From Seleniibacterium sp963668145 (lineage in GTDB: Bacteria; Desulfobacterota; Desulfuromonadia; Desulfuromonadales; Geopsychrobacteraceae), in NCBI GenBank assembly GCA_963668145.2, contig CAXXJU010000050.1:1-64000 (forward strand): a stretch of DNA of 64,000 nt. Direction: 5' to 3'. Of this stretch, positions 27,733 through 36,345 are shown piece after piece. The position numbers were made by a program, and so were the translations under genes. Numbering within the stretch: position 1 is the first letter of the stretch; each line of letters opens with the position of its first letter. Under the pieces are notes generated by a model. It saw only the letters and a program-made list of their open reading frames with translations, made no database searches and was not told where the DNA came from.

Positions 27733-29349
27733 ATGAAAACCAAGTTTCTATTTGTAACTGGCGGTGTGGTGTCTTCCTTGGGCAAGGGACTTTCCGCAGC
27801 CTCGATAGGTGCTTTGATGGAATCGCGCGGGCTGCGTGTTTCCATGCAGAAGATGGACCCTTATATCAATGTCGATCCCGGCACCATGAGTCCTTTTCAG
27901 CATGGCGAGGTCTTTGTCACTGATGATGGTGCCGAAACCGATCTCGATCTTGGTCACTATGAGCGTTATACCTCGGCCAAATTATCGCGCAAATCGAATT
28001 TTACCACCGGCCAGGTCTATGATTCGGTGATTCGCAAAGAGCGCCGCGGCGATTATCTCGGCGGGACCGTTCAGGTGATTCCCCATATCACCAATGAGAT
28101 CAAACAGAAGATCCTTGACAACGCCAAGGGGGTCGATATTGCTATTGTCGAAGTCGGCGGTACGGTCGGCGATATCGAGTCGCTGCCGTTTCTGGAAGCG
28201 ATCCGCCAGTTCCGGGTCGACCGCGGCCGGGAAAATGTCCTTTACATCCATTTGACCCTGGTCCCTTATATCGCCACCGCCGGCGAACTGAAAACCAAAC
28301 CGACCCAACACAGCGTCAAGGATCTGCGGGAGATCGGGATTCAGCCGGATATCCTGCTGTGTCGCTGCGATCGTGAAATCCCCCGGGAAATGAAGGCTAA
28401 GATTGCGCTGTTCTGTAACGTGCCCGAAGCAGCGGTCATTACCGCGCGCGATGTCGGTACCATCTATGAATGTCCGCAGGCTTTCCACGAGCAGGGGCTG
28501 GACGAGCGGATCGTTGATTATCTGAATATCTGGACCAAGGCGCCCGATCTGTCAGACTGGGAACGGATCGTCGAGCGGGTCAAGCAGCCGGCCGGAGAGA
28601 CGACTATTGCCATTGTCGGTAAATATGTCGACTTGACCGAGAGTTATAAGTCTCTTTCTGAAGCCCTGACCCACGGCGGGATCGCCAATAATTGCCGGGT
28701 CAACCTGGAGTATATCGATTCCGAAGCACTGGAACGCCACGGCATCAGCGATGCTTTTGCCAAAGTGGATGGGATTCTGGTTCCCGGCGGGTTCGGTGAA
28801 CGCGGTAGCGAAGGCAAAATCGCTGCGATTCGTTATGCGCGGGAGAACAATATTCCGTTTTTCGGGATTTGCCTGGGCATGCAGATGGCCGTGGTGGAAT
28901 TTTCGCGCCACGTCTGCAATATTGAAGACGCCCACTCCTCGGAATTCCATGAAGAGGCCAAAAATCCGGTGATCCACATCATGGAGGATCAGAAAAAAGT
29001 CAAAGGGAAGGGGGGGACTATGCGCCTTGGCGCATATCCCTGTGACCTCAAAAAAGACACCCTGGCACGGCGGATTTATGGCACCGACCATCTTTCCGAG
29101 CGCCATCGCCATCGTTTTGAATTCAATAACAGCTATCTGAAAAAACTGCAGACCTGCGGGCTGGTTTTCTCGGGGATGAATCCCGAGTCCGGGTTGGTGG
29201 AAATCGTTGAATTGACCGATCATCCATGGTTCCTTGGTTGTCAGTTCCACCCCGAATTTAAATCGCGGCCGATGGAGCCGCACCCCCTGTTTGAATCGTT
29301 TGTCGGGGCCTGCCTGAAGCAGGGCCAGGAGAAAAAAATAAATGAATAA
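27733..29349 (+). CDS. pyrG: PyrG, CTP synthase
   Basis: PyrG makes CTP from UTP, ATP and glutamine. The 538-residue protein has the N-terminal synthase domain (KFLFVTGGVVSSLGKGLSAAS, then KMDPYINVDPGTMSPFQHGEVFVTDDG) and the C-terminal glutamine amidotransferase. The nucleophile Cys is in FFGICLGMQMAVVEF and the His-Glu partner in GCQFHPEFKSRP. Length is standard. It overlaps kdsA by 8 nt, so CTP supply and Kdo synthesis are co-expressed. Confidence 0.97.
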   Translation: MKTKFLFVTGGVVSSLGKGLSAASIGALMESRGLRVSMQKMDPYINVDPGTMSPFQHGEVFVTDDGAETDLDLGHYERYTSAKLSRKSNFTTGQVYDSVIRKERRGDYLGGTVQVIPHITNEIKQKILDNAKGVDIAIVEVGGTVGDIESLPFLEAIRQFRVDRGRENVLYIHLTLVPYIATAGELKTKPTQHSVKDLREIGIQPDILLCRCDREIPREMKAKIALFCNVPEAAVITARDVGTIYECPQAFHEQGLDERIVDYLNIWTKAPDLSDWERIVERVKQPAGETTIAIVGKYVDLTESYKSLSEALTHGGIANNCRVNLEYIDSEALERHGISDAFAKVDGILVPGGFGERGSEGKIAAIRYARENNIPFFGICLGMQMAVVEFSRHVCNIEDAHSSEFHEEAKNPVIHIMEDQKKVKGKGGTMRLGAYPCDLKKDTLARRIYGTDHLSERHRHRFEFNNSYLKKLQTCGLVFSGMNPESGLVEIVELTDHPWFLGCQFHPEFKSRPMEPHPLFESFVGACLKQGQEKKINE

Positions 29350-30175
29350 AGTGAAGGTCGGTTCCGTCGTCTTTGGCGGCACTAAGCAACTGGTGCTGAT
29401 TGCCGGACCCTGTGCTATTGAGAATGAAGCTTTGACCCTGCGCATCGCCGAAGGGCTGAAGACGCTGACCCAGGAGCTGGGCTGCGAGCTGGTCTTCAAG
29501 GCTTCTTATGATAAGGCCAACCGGACTTCGGTAACGTCCTTCCGCGGGCCGGGGATGGAAGAAGGGTTGCGGATTCTCGAGCGGGTCAAAAAAGAGTTTG
29601 ACCTGCCGGTTATTTCCGACATTCATGACGTCTCTCAGGTCGCACCGGCTGCCGAGGTTCTTGATATCATCCAGATTCCGGCCTTTTTGTCGCGTCAGAC
29701 CGATCTGCTGGTTGCTGCCGGGGAGAGCGGCAAAACTATCAATATTAAAAAGGGGCAGTTCCTGGCTCCCTGGGATATCGAACATGGGGTCAAAAAGATC
29801 GAAACCACTGGCAACCACAATATTCTGCTGACCGAGCGCGGGGCCTCTTTTGGCTACAACAATCTGGTCACTGATATGCGTTCTTTGGTGATCATGCGCG
29901 AGATGGGCTATCCGGTGATCTTTGATGCCACTCACTCGGTGCAGCTGCCGGGCGGGGCCGGCGGGGCCTCCGGTGGCCAGCGTCAGTATGTCGGCGCCCT
30001 GTCCCGTGCCGCGGCGGCAACCGGCATCGACGGTTTGTTCTGGGAAGTCCATGAAGACCCGGACCACGCCCTTTGTGACGGCCCCAATTCCCTGCCTCTG
30101 GCCAAGGTTAAGGCCATGCTCGAACAAGTCCTGGCCATTGATGCGATTTTCAAACAAGGCTCGGACGATGAGTGA
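29342..30175 (+). CDS. kdsA: KdsA, Kdo-8-phosphate synthase
   Basis: KdsA condenses phosphoenolpyruvate with arabinose-5-phosphate to Kdo-8-phosphate. The 277-residue protein has LIAGPCAIENE, FKASYDKANRTSVTSFRGPG, ISDIHDVSQV, FLSRQTDLL and FDATHSVQLPGG, all family-specific. The arabinose-5-phosphate comes from KdsD, encoded directly downstream with an 8-nt overlap. The Cys in AGPCA suggests that metal dependence is possible, but the class (metal or non-metal) was not worked out. Confidence 0.97.
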   Translation: MNKVKVGSVVFGGTKQLVLIAGPCAIENEALTLRIAEGLKTLTQELGCELVFKASYDKANRTSVTSFRGPGMEEGLRILERVKKEFDLPVISDIHDVSQVAPAAEVLDIIQIPAFLSRQTDLLVAAGESGKTINIKKGQFLAPWDIEHGVKKIETTGNHNILLTERGASFGYNNLVTDMRSLVIMREMGYPVIFDATHSVQLPGGAGGASGGQRQYVGALSRAAAATGIDGLFWEVHEDPDHALCDGPNSLPLAKVKAMLEQVLAIDAIFKQGSDDE

Positions 30176-31145
30176 TGAAACCATGCTGGAAACGGCAAAG
30201 CACGTTCTGCAGGTCGAGGCTGACGCGGTTCTGGCTCTGAAGAACCGGATCAACGGCGATTTTTCGACTGCGGTCAAGATGATTCTCGCGTGTCAGGGTA
30301 AGGTGGTGGTGACCGGTATGGGCAAGTCCGGGCTGGTCTGCCAGAAGATCGCCGCAACCATGGCATCGACCGGTACCCCGACCTTCTTCCTGCATCCGGC
30401 GGAAGGGATCCATGGCGATCTGGGAATGCTCTCCAAGGGGGATGTGGTCATTGCCGTATCCTACTCCGGAGAGACTGAAGAGGTCTGCCGGATTCTGCCG
30501 GTTATCAAACGCATGGGGTTGCCGCTGATCACCATGTCCGGCAATCCCAAAAGCACCCTGGGGGTTGCCGGGGATGTTCATCTGGATATCAGCGTTGCTG
30601 AAGAAGCCTGTCCCCTAGGTCTGGCACCGACGGCCAGTACGACCGCGACCCTGGCCATGGGAGATGCACTGGCCGTCGTTCTGCTCAACGAGCGTGGCTT
30701 CCGGGCCGAGGACTTCGCCATGTTCCATCCTGGCGGAGCGTTGGGCAAAAAACTACTGCTGCGGGTCGAGGATATCATGCACAGCGGTGAGCAGATTCCG
30801 TTGGTCGGCCCAGACGCCCTGGTCCGCGAAGCCTTATTCGAGATTACCAGTAAACAGCTCGGGGTGACCGGGGTTGTTGACGAGCAGGGTGCTCTGATCG
30901 GGGTCTTTACCGACGGCGATCTGCGGCGGATCATGGAGAAGGGACTGGAGAGTCTGCAGCAACCCATCCGTGAATTCATGTCGCTGTCCCCGAAACGGAT
31001 CCTGCGCCACAACCTGGCGGCCAAAGCTCTGCAGGTCATGGAAAGTCATGCCATTACCTCCCTGTTTGTCTTTGCCGAAGACGGTGAGACGATTCCGGTC
31101 GGCATTATTCACCTGCACGATCTGCTGCGGGCGGGGGTGGTCTGA
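30168..31145 (+). CDS. kdsD: KdsD/KpsF-type arabinose-5-phosphate isomerase
   Basis: The enzyme turns ribulose-5-phosphate into arabinose-5-phosphate, the first step to Kdo. The 325-residue product has an N-terminal SIS sugar isomerase domain (VVVTGMGKSGLVCQKIAATMASTGTP, then VVIAVSYSGETEE and CPLGLAPTASTTATLAMGDAL) and two C-terminal CBS domains from about residue 205 (DIMHSGEQIPLV, GVFTDGDLRRI). ATG 30168 is the true start; the longer upstream frame lies within kdsA. It overlaps kdsA by 8 nt and kdsC by one base. Confidence 0.95.
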   Translation: MSDETMLETAKHVLQVEADAVLALKNRINGDFSTAVKMILACQGKVVVTGMGKSGLVCQKIAATMASTGTPTFFLHPAEGIHGDLGMLSKGDVVIAVSYSGETEEVCRILPVIKRMGLPLITMSGNPKSTLGVAGDVHLDISVAEEACPLGLAPTASTTATLAMGDALAVVLLNERGFRAEDFAMFHPGGALGKKLLLRVEDIMHSGEQIPLVGPDALVREALFEITSKQLGVTGVVDEQGALIGVFTDGDLRRIMEKGLESLQQPIREFMSLSPKRILRHNLAAKALQVMESHAITSLFVFAEDGETIPVGIIHLHDLLRAGVV

Positions 31146-31663
31146 TGGAGAAAAAGCTGGCTGCAATCAAACTGCTGCTGCTGGATGTCGATGGGGTTTT
31201 GACGGACGGACGGATTATTTACGATAATCAAGGAAACGAACTGAAAGCGTTCGACGTCAAAGACGGCCATGGGCTGAAACTGCTGCAGCGGTCCGGGGTC
31301 AAAGTCGGGATTATTACCGGCCGCTCCTCCGCCGTCGTTGCCAAGCGTGCCCAGGAGCTCGGTATCGAGATTCTTTATCAGGGCGCCTTGAGCAAACTAG
31401 GTCCCTATCAGGAGATTCTTGCCGAACAGGGGCTGAACGATGAACAGGTGGCCTATGTCGGCGACGATGTCGTCGACCTGCCGATTCTGCGCCGGGTCGG
31501 TTTCAGCGCCACGGTGGCCGATGCCGTTCCGGATGTCCCGCCGTTGGTCGATTATGTGACCACGCGCCCCGGCGGACGTGGTGCGGTGCGCGAAATCTGC
31601 GACCTGATCCTGCGCGCCAATGGTGCCTGGCAGGAGTTGACCGAGCGCTATTTTAAAGCCTGA
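31145..31663 (+). CDS. kdsC: KdsC, Kdo-8-phosphate phosphatase
   Basis: KdsC removes the phosphate from Kdo-8-phosphate. The 172-residue HAD-type protein has the nucleophile motif LLLLDVDGVLTDGRI, FDVKDGHGLKLLQ, IITGRSSAVVAKRAQELGI and the metal motif YVGDDVVDLPIL. The short form with no cap domain is typical and works as a tetramer. The ATG overlaps the kdsD stop (TGATG), so the two are translationally coupled. Confidence 0.95.
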   Translation: MEKKLAAIKLLLLDVDGVLTDGRIIYDNQGNELKAFDVKDGHGLKLLQRSGVKVGIITGRSSAVVAKRAQELGIEILYQGALSKLGPYQEILAEQGLNDEQVAYVGDDVVDLPILRRVGFSATVADAVPDVPPLVDYVTTRPGGRGAVREICDLILRANGAWQELTERYFKA

Positions 31664-31744
31664 GCCAGATAATATGGGCGTTTTCGTGCCGAGTGATTTC
31701 AGCAGGAAGACCGCAGGCGGCGATTGTGTCCGGGAGCGGTGTCC

Positions 31745-32311
31745 TTGAAAGCAAAACACATTCTAGCGCTGGTGATCATTGTGGCCGTCGGCACCTTGAC
31801 GGCGGTGATCTGGAGTCATCTGTGGCAGCAGGAGCCGGCCGCGATCCTGGAGACCATGCCGGGAGATGTTGATCTGGCATTAACCGATCTTCACTACACG
31901 AATAATGAAGACGGCAAAAAACGCTGGGTCCTCGATGCCAAGAGTGCCGAGTATCAGCGGCAGAGTCAGTTGGTCAGCCTGGCTGCTTTGCATCTGGATT
32001 TTTTTGATGCCGGCCCATTTCCCGAATTGAATGTCACGGCCGGGCAGGGAACGCTGGATCAAAAGACCAACCGGATTGAGCTCTGGGAGCATGTTGAGGT
32101 AACCTCCAGCCGCGGTGACAACCTGACCACTGAACGCTTGAATTACAATGAGCAGGCCCGGCGGTTGAGTACGGAAGAACCGCTGGTTTACCAAGGGCCC
32201 GGCTTGAAAGTGACCGGCGTCGGGCTGGAGGTGGAGATCGACCGTGGCTACCTGGTGGTGAAAAAAAACGTTCGGGCGGTTTTTCTGCCCGCTGCAAATG
32301 GATCACGATAA
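31745..32311 (+). CDS. lptC: LptC, lipopolysaccharide export bridge protein
   Basis: LptC is a single-pass inner-membrane protein that passes lipopolysaccharide from LptBFG to LptA. The product (188 residues) has one TM helix (about residues 5-22) and an LptC/YrbK beta-jellyroll with the typical TDLHYTNNEDGKKRWVLDAKSAEYQ and later GDNLTTERLNYNEQARRLST. The start TTG 31745 is chosen because GGGAG (31732-31736) gives 8-nt spacing; TTG 31724 and GTG 31739 are less good. It abuts lptA exactly. Confidence 0.88.
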   Translation: MKAKHILALVIIVAVGTLTAVIWSHLWQQEPAAILETMPGDVDLALTDLHYTNNEDGKKRWVLDAKSAEYQRQSQLVSLAALHLDFFDAGPFPELNVTAGQGTLDQKTNRIELWEHVEVTSSRGDNLTTERLNYNEQARRLSTEEPLVYQGPGLKVTGVGLEVEIDRGYLVVKKNVRAVFLPAANGSR

Positions 32312-32815
32312 ATGTTGAAACGACTGCTGGCCTTGCTGGTTTTTATCCCCTTTTTTCTGGTTGCCTCTGCCGGTGCGGCGCAGACCTTTTCCGGGCTGCA
32401 GGCCGATCAACCGGTTGAAGTGACATCGGCCCGGCTGGAAGTTTTTCAAGCCGAGCGGAAAACCGTTTTCAGCGGGGATGTGGTTGCAACGCAGGGTGAT
32501 TTTGTGCTAAACGCGAAGCAACTGACTGTGTTTTTCAATGCCGACCAGAGCCAGGTGGAGCGTATGGAAGCGGTCGGAGAGGTCAAGATCACCCAGCAGG
32601 GCCGGATCGCGACTGCGGATAAAGCCATCTTCAAGCAACCGGAGCAGGTCCTGGAACTACAGGGGAATGCACAATTGCAGCAAGGCGAAAATCGGATTGT
32701 CGGGGATGAGATCACGGTCTATCTTAAAGAAAACCGGAGTGTCGTCAAGAGTTCCGGCAGCGGTCGGGTCAAGGCGCTGATCATTCCCGCCAAGAAGCAG
32801 GATGGCGCCCGGTGA
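32312..32815 (+). CDS. lptA: LptA, periplasmic lipopolysaccharide carrier
   Basis: LptA polymerises into the periplasmic bridge that carries lipopolysaccharide to the outer membrane. The 167-residue protein has a signal peptide (cleavage near AGA-AQ, about residue 23) and the OstA-like fold with QPVEVTSARLEVFQAERKTVF, GDVVATQGDFVLNAKQLTVFF and a repeat of the pattern VERMEAVGEVKITQQGRIATADKAIF. The LptF, LptG and LptDE genes are not in the window. Confidence 0.93.
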   Translation: MLKRLLALLVFIPFFLVASAGAAQTFSGLQADQPVEVTSARLEVFQAERKTVFSGDVVATQGDFVLNAKQLTVFFNADQSQVERMEAVGEVKITQQGRIATADKAIFKQPEQVLELQGNAQLQQGENRIVGDEITVYLKENRSVVKSSGSGRVKALIIPAKKQDGAR

Positions 32816-33537
32816 AAAGGCAGCTGAAGGCGACCGGTTTGCGGAAGGCCTATGCCGGTCGAGAGGTTGTTTGCGGGGTTGATCTGAGCGTTGCTTCCGG
32901 CCAGGTAATAGGCCTGCTGGGGCCGAACGGGGCCGGCAAGACGACCAGCTTCTATATGGTGGTCGGGCTGGCGCGGCCGGATCAGGGGACGGTCTTCCTT
33001 GATGACCGCAATATCACCGACCTGCCCATGTATCGGCGGGCTCGCGCCGGGATCTCTTATCTGCCCCAGGAGGCCTCGGTATTTCGAAAATTGACGGTTG
33101 CAGAGAATCTGCTGGCGATTATCGAGACCCTGCGCTTGACCGCTGGCGAACAGCAACAGCGCCTGGAAGCATTGCTGGAGGACTTGAATATCGGTCATAT
33201 CCGCAATTCAAAAGGGTATGCGCTGTCCGGGGGGGAACGACGGCGGGTTGAGATCGCTCGCTCACTGGTTCTTGATCCTGCGTTTCTCCTTTTGGATGAA
33301 CCCTTTGCCGGTATCGATCCGATTGCCGTGATCGATATCCAGAATATTATTTCCCAGCTCAAGGGCCGGGGTATCGGCATCCTGATTTCTGACCACAATG
33401 TCCGCGAAACTTTAGGGGTCTGCGATCAGGCTTATATCCTGAACCGGGGGCATGTTCTTGAATTCGGTACTCCCGAGGCGATTGCGGCAAGTCCCGTGGC
33501 CCGGGAAATTTACCTTGGAGACAAATTCCGGCTCTGA
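32812..33537 (+). CDS. lptB: LptB, lipopolysaccharide export ATPase
   Basis: LptB powers LptFG. The 241-residue ABC ATPase has Walker A GPNGAGKT, the family Q-loop/LptB mark YLPQEASVFRKLTVAENLLA, signature LSGGERRRVEIARSL and Walker B FLLLDEPFAGIDPIAV. The C-terminal GTPEAIAASPVAREIYLGDKF is typical of LptB. The GTG start overlaps the lptA stop (GTGA). rpoN follows after 77 nt, the usual order in proteobacteria. Confidence 0.96.
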   Translation: MKRQLKATGLRKAYAGREVVCGVDLSVASGQVIGLLGPNGAGKTTSFYMVVGLARPDQGTVFLDDRNITDLPMYRRARAGISYLPQEASVFRKLTVAENLLAIIETLRLTAGEQQQRLEALLEDLNIGHIRNSKGYALSGGERRRVEIARSLVLDPAFLLLDEPFAGIDPIAVIDIQNIISQLKGRGIGILISDHNVRETLGVCDQAYILNRGHVLEFGTPEAIAASPVAREIYLGDKFRL

Positions 33538-33614
33538 CCTTGAGGCGGGTGAGATTGTCTTCCGGCACCCAACGACTGTTTGTTAATCGATCATGACATG
33601 GACTGAAACAAATT

Positions 33615-35066
33615 ATGGCTCTTGACCTTCGTTTACAAGTTAAACTCAGCCAACAACTGGTGATGACCCCCCAGTTGCAGCAGGCCATCAAGCTACTTCA
33701 GCTTTCGCGCATGGAGCTGGTGGATGTCGTCACCCAGGAGTTGGCTGAAAACCCGTTGCTGGAAGAGGGGCTTGATCCGAAAGAGGAGCGCGATGAGACT
33801 GTCGCTACGGAAGAGGACAGTAGTGCCGTAACCGAGGCTTCCCCGGAGCAGGAATTAAAGGGTGAAGCGGAAGGAATGAACGACATTGACTGGCAGACCT
33901 ATCTGGAAGGCTACAGCCTGAACAGCAGCGACAGCCGCGATAATTATGAAGATCAAGAGGAACGCCCCTCCTACGAAAGCCTGTTAACCAAACAGGACAG
34001 CCTCAATGATCATCTGCTCTGGCAACTCGGGCTGTCGGCCTTTGCCGAGAAGGAGAGGCTGCTTGCCGCTGAAATCATCGGCAACCTTGATGAGTCTGGA
34101 TATCTTCATGCCAGTCTGGAAGAGTTGTCCGCTTCCACCCAAACTGCGCTGGAAGAGGTTGAGGCTGTCCTGAAGAAGGTTCAGCAGTTCGACCCGGCCG
34201 GGGTCGCCTGCCGCAATCTGCAGGAATGTCTGTTGCTGCAGTTGGAACGGATGGACCTCGGTGATTCCCTTGCGGCGCTCATCCTGCGTGATTGCCTGAG
34301 CGAACTGGAAGGCCGGAAATATCCGGCGATAGCCAAGGCGCTCAAGGTTTCGCTGGATGATGTGCTCGGTGCCGCGAAGTTGATCTCCGATCTCGATCCC
34401 CGTCCTGGGCGTGCCTACAATGAAGAAGAGGTCCATTACATCGTTCCGGATATCTTCGTGCATAAGGTCGGTGACGAATATGTCGTCACCCAAAATGACG
34501 AGGGCCTGCCAAATCTGCGCATCAACTCCTTTTATCGCAACGCCCTGACCGATTCGAATGCGGTCGACAAAAAGGCCGGTGAATATATTCAGGATAAAAT
34601 GCGTAGCGCGGTCTGGTTGATCAAGAGTATTCATCAGCGCCAGCGCACCATCTACAAAGTCACAAAAAGCATTGTCAAATTTCAAAGAGAGTTTTTCGAT
34701 CATGGCATCGAATACCTCAAGCCCCTGGTGTTAAGGGATGTTGCAGAGGACATCGAGATGCACGAATCCACGGTCAGCCGGGTAACGACCAATAAATATG
34801 TGCAGACTCCACAGGGGCTTTTTGAACTGAAATTCTTTTTCAATAGCGGCATCAATACCGCCGATGGCGATGCCGTTGCTTCCGAAAGCGTGAAGAGCAA
34901 AATCAAAGAGATCATTGCCGCAGAAGATCCGAAGAAGCCCTATTCTGATCAGAAAATTGTTGCCTTGTTGAAAGACCAGGATATCAATATCGCCCGGCGG
35001 ACAGTCACCAAATACCGGGAAATGCTCGGACTTGGTTCCTCGACGGAACGAAAACGGCTGTTTTGA
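33615..35066 (+). CDS. rpoN: RpoN, RNA polymerase sigma-54 factor
   Basis: Sigma-54 directs RNA polymerase to -24/-12 promoters and needs AAA+ activators. The 483-residue protein has the glutamine-rich region I (LKLSQQLVMTPQLQQAIKLLQLS-like, residues 10-35), an acidic region II, the core-binding region, a helix-turn-helix (AEDIEMHESTVSRVTTNKY), and a C-terminal RpoN box ARRTVTKYREMLGL that reads the -24 element. All regions are present and length is normal. It heads the hpf-ptsN-hprK-rapZ nitrogen-PTS block. Confidence 0.96.
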   Translation: MALDLRLQVKLSQQLVMTPQLQQAIKLLQLSRMELVDVVTQELAENPLLEEGLDPKEERDETVATEEDSSAVTEASPEQELKGEAEGMNDIDWQTYLEGYSLNSSDSRDNYEDQEERPSYESLLTKQDSLNDHLLWQLGLSAFAEKERLLAAEIIGNLDESGYLHASLEELSASTQTALEEVEAVLKKVQQFDPAGVACRNLQECLLLQLERMDLGDSLAALILRDCLSELEGRKYPAIAKALKVSLDDVLGAAKLISDLDPRPGRAYNEEEVHYIVPDIFVHKVGDEYVVTQNDEGLPNLRINSFYRNALTDSNAVDKKAGEYIQDKMRSAVWLIKSIHQRQRTIYKVTKSIVKFQREFFDHGIEYLKPLVLRDVAEDIEMHESTVSRVTTNKYVQTPQGLFELKFFFNSGINTADGDAVASESVKSKIKEIIAAEDPKKPYSDQKIVALLKDQDINIARRTVTKYREMLGLGSSTERKRLF

Positions 35067-35182
35067 ATACGGAATAGGAAATCTGTTTCGGATAGAAGGA
35101 TGTCTCAGGCGCCATTCTACGCTATAATCCAAAGAAGAGCCTGGCACTAGGCCGGAGCCTGTTACCGCAAGGAGGTTGTCTT

Positions 35183-35731
35183 ATGCAAATTGCCGTTACC
35201 TTCCGTCATATGGAAAGCAGTGATGCCGTTCGTAGCTATGTGGAAGAGAAACTGGCCCGGGTCAAAAAGTATATTGACGAGCCGATTGACGCTCAGGTTG
35301 TTTTATCCGTTCAGAAAAAAATCTATCACCGTGCTGAAGTGACCATGGTGGCCAAGGGCCTGACCATGAAAAGCATGGAAGAAAAAGACGATATGTATGC
35401 TGCCATTGACCTGATGGTCGATAAAATTGAACGGCAGCTCAAAAAGTACAAGGAAAAATTAAAAGAACATAAAGGAACTACGGCCAATCAGCGGCTGGTT
35501 GAAAAATCGATTATCTCGGGACCGAGCGTTGATGACGGAGGCGGCAATCCGGAAATTATCCGCAGCCACTCGTTTTTTGTCAAACCGATGTCGGTTGAAG
35601 AAGCGGTCATGCAGATGGACCTGCTGGACAAGGAATTTCTGGTTTTTACCGATGACCATTCCGAGGAGATGAATGTGGTTTACCGTCGCAAAGATGGCAA
35701 CTACGGCTTGATCGTTCCTCAAGGAAGTTAA
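35183..35731 (+). CDS. hpf: Ribosome hibernation promoting factor, long form
   Basis: Long HPF dimerises 70S ribosomes into inactive 100S particles during starvation. The 182-residue product has the N-terminal S30AE domain (AVTFRHMESSDAVRSYVEEKLARV, MKSMEEKDDMYAAIDLMVDKIERQLKKYKEK) and the short C-terminal dimerisation domain (IIRSHSFFVKPMSVEEAVMQMDLL, VVYRRKDGNYGLI). AAGGAGG lies 7-8 nt before the ATG. It lies between rpoN and ptsN, as in many proteobacteria, and ends in a hairpin. Confidence 0.95.
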   Translation: MQIAVTFRHMESSDAVRSYVEEKLARVKKYIDEPIDAQVVLSVQKKIYHRAEVTMVAKGLTMKSMEEKDDMYAAIDLMVDKIERQLKKYKEKLKEHKGTTANQRLVEKSIISGPSVDDGGGNPEIIRSHSFFVKPMSVEEAVMQMDLLDKEFLVFTDDHSEEMNVVYRRKDGNYGLIVPQGS

Positions 35732-35746
35732 CCATATTTGTGGATG

Positions 35747-35788
35747 CGGGTCTTTTCCCAGAAACGGGAAAAGACCCGTGCTGTTTTT
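35747..35788 (+). terminator. Terminator or attenuator after hpf
   Basis: CGGGTCTTTTCCC (35747-35759) pairs perfectly with GGGAAAAGACCCG (35766-35778) around a 6-nt loop. The T run (35784-35788) begins 6 nt after the stem, so termination may be partial, allowing some read-through into ptsN. Confidence 0.7.
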
Positions 35789-35814
35789 ATTGCTGACCGA
35801 ATAAGATTGTGATT

Positions 35815-36270
35815 ATGAACATTTCTGAACTACTGAATCCCCAGGCTATCGTCGCTGACCTTAAGGCTAAGGAAAAGACCGGAACTCTTGCCGAACTCAC
35901 GGATGCGCTGATTGCCTGTGAGCCCTCGCTGAACCGTGATGAGGTTATCGCTGTTCTGGAGGAGCGTGAAAAACTTGGCAGCACCGGGATCGGTGATGGG
36001 GTCGCCATTCCGCACGGAAAACTGGCGGGAATCCCGGAGCTGAAGCTGGTGTTCGGCCGGAGCAAGGGCGGGGTCGATTTTGAGTCGATGGATGGCCAGC
36101 CGGCTTACCTGTTTTTTCTGCTGATCGCTCCAGAGGAGTCCGTAGGCGTTCACCTGAAAACTCTGGCCAGGATTTCCAAGCTGCTGAAAGACTCGAAGGT
36201 GAGGAAAAAATTACTGGACGCTGCTGATCAGGATGCGATTTACCAGATTATTCTTGAAGAAGAGGCCTAA
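35815..36270 (+). CDS. ptsN: PtsN, nitrogen-PTS EIIA protein
   Basis: EIIA-Ntr receives phosphate from an HPr-like protein and regulates potassium and nitrogen functions rather than carrying sugar. The 151-residue protein has the active-site His in GDGVAIPHGKLAGI and the fructose-type EIIA fold, with LVFGRSKGGVDFESMDGQPAYLFFLL. ATG 35815 is preferred; a GTG two codons earlier is possible. HprK and RapZ follow, forming the known rpoN-linked regulatory group. Confidence 0.93.
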   Translation: MNISELLNPQAIVADLKAKEKTGTLAELTDALIACEPSLNRDEVIAVLEEREKLGSTGIGDGVAIPHGKLAGIPELKLVFGRSKGGVDFESMDGQPAYLFFLLIAPEESVGVHLKTLARISKLLKDSKVRKKLLDAADQDAIYQIILEEEA

Positions 36271-36345
36271 CCTTCCTGATGATTGCTTCCCGAATCTGCT
36301 AACTTTTTTTAGGGCCATGCCCGTGGTTGATTGAATCCGAACCTT

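Noticed and set aside
35143..35168. Sigma-54 promoter before hpf
   Set aside because: TGGCAC is present but the -12 GC element is not at the right distance.
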